Shown here piece by piece: positions 6,456-8,765 of a stretch of DNA of 8,765 bases; the stretch's first letter is position 1, and each line of letters begins with the position of its first letter. Both the position numbers and the translations under genes were made by a program. The notes under the pieces were generated by a model. It did not search any database. It saw only the letters and a list, made by a program, of their open reading frames with translations, and was not told where the DNA came from. The stretch is from positions 1 through 8,765 of the forward strand of contig JANLHE010000194.1 in the NCBI GenBank assembly GCA_024653875.1, written 5' to 3'. This DNA comes from Acidobacteriota bacterium. Its GTDB lineage: Bacteria; Acidobacteriota; Vicinamibacteria; Vicinamibacterales; SCN-69-37.

Positions 6456-8683
6456 CGAATCCCCGGCTCCGTGCCGGCGATGAACGCCTCGAGTCCCTTG
6501 CTGGTCATCACCATGATCACGTTGCTGGGCCGCTCGAATGACGGCGGCTCCGGCAGCTCGGCCCGCCGACGCTCCACCCACGGCTTCATGATCTCAATCC
6601 AGATCGGCAGCGCGGCCGCCGTGCCGGTCTGATCGGGCCCGATGGTCTTCTTCTGGTCGCGGCCCACCCAGACGCCCACGGTGATCTCCGGGTCGAAGCC
6701 GATGAACCAGGCGTCGGTGTAGTCGTCGGTGGTGCCGGTCTTGCCGCCAACCGGCCAATTGAGCACGCGCGCCTTGGTGCCGGTGCCGTGCTGCACCGCG
6801 CCCTGCAGCAGGTGCGCCATCACGTAGGCGGTGTCGGCGCGCAGCGCCTCGTGGGGCTCCGGCCGATGTTGTTCCAGGATGTTGCCGTCGCGGTCGGTCA
6901 CCTGCAGGACGGGGAGCGGCGTCACGCGCACGCCCTGATTGGCATAGGCCGAATAGGCCGACGTCATCTCCAGCAACGTGGCTTCCGCCGCGCCGATGGC
7001 CACCGGCAAGTACTCGGGCAGCGGCGACGTGATGCCCATGCGGCGCGCGAGTCCGACGACCTGCGCGGCCCCTAGCGCGTCCATGAGCTTGATGGTCGGG
7101 ACGTTGCGCGACCCGGCCAGGGCGTCACGCAGCATGATGGGGCCCAGGAACTCGCGGTCGTAGTTGCGGGGCTCCCACAGCGGCTGTCCGGGACCCGCCG
7201 GATAACTGACGGGGCTGTCGTCGATGAGCGACGTGGCGGTGTAGCCGCGATCGATCGCGGCGGTGTACACGAAGGGCTTGAAGGTGGAGCCGACTTGCCG
7301 GAGCGCCTGCGTCGCCCGATTGAACTGGCTGCGCGCGAAGCTGTATCCGCCCACCATGGCCAGGATCTGGCCGGTGCGGTTCTCGATGGCCACGACCGCG
7401 CCTTCGATCGCCGGCGCCTGTTCCAGCGCCGCCGTGAACGTCTGGCCCTGGTCCGTCCGGCTGATGATGCGCGCGTCAATCAGGTCGCCGCGGCGCACGA
7501 GCGCGCTGGCGCGACGGCGTGTCCACGCGAAGTCACGCGCCGCGATCGTGCCGTACCAGGCGCCGGCGCGCACGCGAATCGTGTTGCTTTCCACGCCGAC
7601 CACCAGCGCCGGAATGACGTCGCCCATGTTTGGCGCGCGCGACCACCGGGGCACCTTGAACGTCTCGAGTTCCACCTTCTCGACGACGAGGTTGCGTCCC
7701 GGCTTCCGGTATCCGGACAGGCGATCGATGCGCCGCAACTCGCGATCGAGCGCCAGATTGGCCGCGCGTTGCAGCACCGGATCCAGGCCGGTGCGCACCG
7801 TCAAGCCGCTCTCGTAAATCGCCTGGGCGCCGTATCTGGCCTGCAGTTCCTGGCGGATGTTCTCCACGAAATACGGCGCCAGCGTGGGGCCCGCCAGCGG
7901 CGCGCCGGCGGTGACGATGGGGGAGGCCTTGGCGGCGGCGGCCTCGTCCGGCGTGAGGAACCCTTCCTCGGCCATTCGGCCGATGGCGTAGCCGCGGCGG
8001 CGCGTGGCTGCCTGCACGTTCACATACGGGCTCTGGCGCTCGGGACTCTGGATGATGCCCGCCAGCAGCGCCGCCTGTTCGACCGAGAGGTCCGCCACCG
8101 GCGTGTCAAAGTACAGCCGCGCCGCCGCCTGCACGCCGTACGCGCCGTGCCCCCAGTAGATCTGGTTGCAGTACATGGTGAAGATTTCATCCTTCGTGTA
8201 CCGCCGTTCGATCTGCAGGGCCACGAGGGCCTCTTTGATCTTGCGTTCCCAGCTGCGATCGAACCCGATCGTGTCCTGAAACAGGTTGCGCGCCAGTTGC
8301 TGTGTCAGCGTGGAGCGCCCCGGCGTGCGGCCGGGGCTGGTGAGGTCACGAAAGGCCGCCCACGCCATGCGCGTGGGCTGCAGGCCCATGTGGCCGTTGA
8401 AGTCCGCATCTTCGGCGGCCATGATGGCCTGGCGCACCACCGGCGGAATCTGCGCGAAGGTGACGACTTCCCGGCGCTCCGTCGCATACTCGCCGACCAC
8501 CGTGTCGTCCCGCCCAAGGACGCGCGTGATCGTGCTGGGCGTGTAGTCATCAAGCGCCGTGATCTGCGGCAGGTCGCCGACAAACGCCAGCAGCACGCCG
8601 CTGGCGATGCCGAACAGCGCCGCCGCCAGAAACAGCGCCGCAAGTCCGAAGCCTCGGACGAGTCGAATTGTGACCACAGCCAT
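6452..8683 (-). CDS. Bifunctional class A penicillin-binding protein (PBP1A-type)
   Basis: A 743-residue peptidoglycan synthase anchored in the inner membrane and acting in the periplasm. A basic N-terminus and one membrane helix (about 12-36, GLAALFLAAALFGIASGVLL) lead into the GT51 glycosyltransferase domain, about 60-240. The probable catalytic Glu91 is in AAEDADF, followed by GRSTLTQQLARNLF (122-135), WERKIKEALVALQIE and KDEIFTMYCNQIYWGHGAYG. The transpeptidase domain spans about 425-700 with all three motifs: SxxK as STFK (Ser466, Lys469), SxN as SRN (525-527) and KTGT at 648-651. Between them, about 300-420, lies an OB-fold-like insert typical of PBP1A (VIPALVVGV...GDLIDARI). The length is normal and no key residue is missing. 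Start ATG 8683 lacks a clear Shine-Dalgarno sequence, but the protein begins just before its membrane anchor, so a much later start is unlikely. The B2-like gene is coupled downstream. Confidence 0.95.
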   Translation of the reverse strand: MAVVTIRLVRGFGLAALFLAAALFGIASGVLLAFVGDLPQITALDDYTPSTITRVLGRDDTVVGEYATERREVVTFAQIPPVVRQAIMAAEDADFNGHMGLQPTRMAWAAFRDLTSPGRTPGRSTLTQQLARNLFQDTIGFDRSWERKIKEALVALQIERRYTKDEIFTMYCNQIYWGHGAYGVQAAARLYFDTPVADLSVEQAALLAGIIQSPERQSPYVNVQAATRRRGYAIGRMAEEGFLTPDEAAAAKASPIVTAGAPLAGPTLAPYFVENIRQELQARYGAQAIYESGLTVRTGLDPVLQRAANLALDRELRRIDRLSGYRKPGRNLVVEKVELETFKVPRWSRAPNMGDVIPALVVGVESNTIRVRAGAWYGTIAARDFAWTRRRASALVRRGDLIDARIISRTDQGQTFTAALEQAPAIEGAVVAIENRTGQILAMVGGYSFARSQFNRATQALRQVGSTFKPFVYTAAIDRGYTATSLIDDSPVSYPAGPGQPLWEPRNYDREFLGPIMLRDALAGSRNVPTIKLMDALGAAQVVGLARRMGITSPLPEYLPVAIGAAEATLLEMTSAYSAYANQGVRVTPLPVLQVTDRDGNILEQHRPEPHEALRADTAYVMAHLLQGAVQHGTGTKARVLNWPVGGKTGTTDDYTDAWFIGFDPEITVGVWVGRDQKKTIGPDQTGTAAALPIWIEIMKPWVERRRAELPEPPSFERPSNVIMVMTSKGLEAFIAGTEPGIR

Positions 8684-8701
8684 GGGCTGTCACTAACCAT
8701 A

Positions 8702-8727
8702 CCGCACTAACTCAGTGCGGAGTGCGG
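8702..8727. repeat. Short inverted and direct repeats upstream of the PBP gene
   Basis: CCGCACT (8702-8708) and AGTGCGG (8714-8720) form a perfect 7-bp inverted repeat with a 5-nt loop. AGTGCGG is then repeated directly at 8721-8727, followed by a degenerate AGTGTACGG. The element lies 19-44 bp upstream of the PBP start codon, so it could be an operator or just degenerate repeat DNA. A possible minus-strand -10 (TATGGT, complement of 8696-8701) sits next to it, but no -35 matches. Confidence 0.45.
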
Positions 8728-8734
8728 AGTGTAC

Positions 8735-8760
8735 GGAGCGCACGGGCTTCAGCCCGTGCG
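8735..8760 (+). repeat. REP-like hairpin repeat, copy 3, with compensatory stem change
   Basis: The same GGAG tetranucleotide and TTCA loop as the two copies near 4815-4877, but the stem is CGCACGGGC / GCCCGTGCG. It is perfectly paired over 9 bp: the outermost pair has changed on both sides (G-C to C-G), and the T/G mismatch of the other copies is an A-... pair here resolved as C-G. It lies upstream of the PBP gene near the window edge. Confidence 0.78.
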
Positions 8761-8765
8761 TCACG

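Noticed and set aside
6456..6581. 42-codon N-terminal extension of the B2-like protein
   Set aside because: It lies entirely within the 3' end of the PBP gene in another frame. The GTG at 6455 with GTGA overlap and normal B2 length is the better start.
7295..8710. 471-codon plus-strand open frame opposite the PBP gene
   Set aside because: It is antisense to a fully conserved class A PBP, is Arg/Ala/His-rich, and shows no recognisable domain. Long antisense frames are expected at this GC content.

Overview
The window is a gene-dense, very GC-rich stretch of bacterial chromosome. Codon choice (strong G/C third positions), an lnt-prfB pair in an envelope-gene context and dispersed GGAG-hairpin repeats suggest an Acidobacteriota-type genome, possibly Vicinamibacteria. 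That placement is an inference from general familiarity, not the result of a search.

Layout from left to right. (1) A minus-strand MobA-type molybdenum cofactor guanylyltransferase enters from the left edge, with its C-terminus cut off. (2) Only 9 bp separate its start codon from a plus-strand run of five genes ending at 6032: a small V4R-like hypothetical protein; a secreted TPR protein with an N-terminal TolB/FlgO-like domain; a single-pass SPOR-domain protein; apolipoprotein N-acyltransferase (lnt); and release factor 2 (prfB). Four of the five are packed or overlapping. The lnt-prfB gap holds two identical hairpin repeats. (3) prfB meets, stop codon to stop codon with no spacer, a minus-strand pair: a bifunctional class A penicillin-binding protein (8683 to 6452) and, coupled to it through a GTGA overlap, a small lasso-peptide B2-type (transglutaminase-like) protein. 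(4) The right edge, upstream of the PBP gene, holds more short repeats, including a third copy of the hairpin.

The genes share an envelope theme: Lnt finishes lipoprotein acylation, the class A PBP polymerises and cross-links peptidoglycan, and the SPOR domain probably binds denuded glycan strands. The V4R-like and TPR proteins have no assigned role. Two genes are easily mis-annotated. prfB is split by the classic programmed +1 frameshift at CTT TGA C (4970-4976). lnt has no canonical start codon at its N-terminus and appears to begin at ATC 3287, inside the SPOR gene.

I see no complete, clearly new system. The best leads are the lone lasso B2-like protein coupled to a PBP, the covarying GGAG-hairpin repeats, the apparent AUC start of lnt, and the SPY (not SPF) stop-codon recognition tripeptide of RF2. 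I see no tRNA, rRNA, CRISPR array, insertion sequence or origin.
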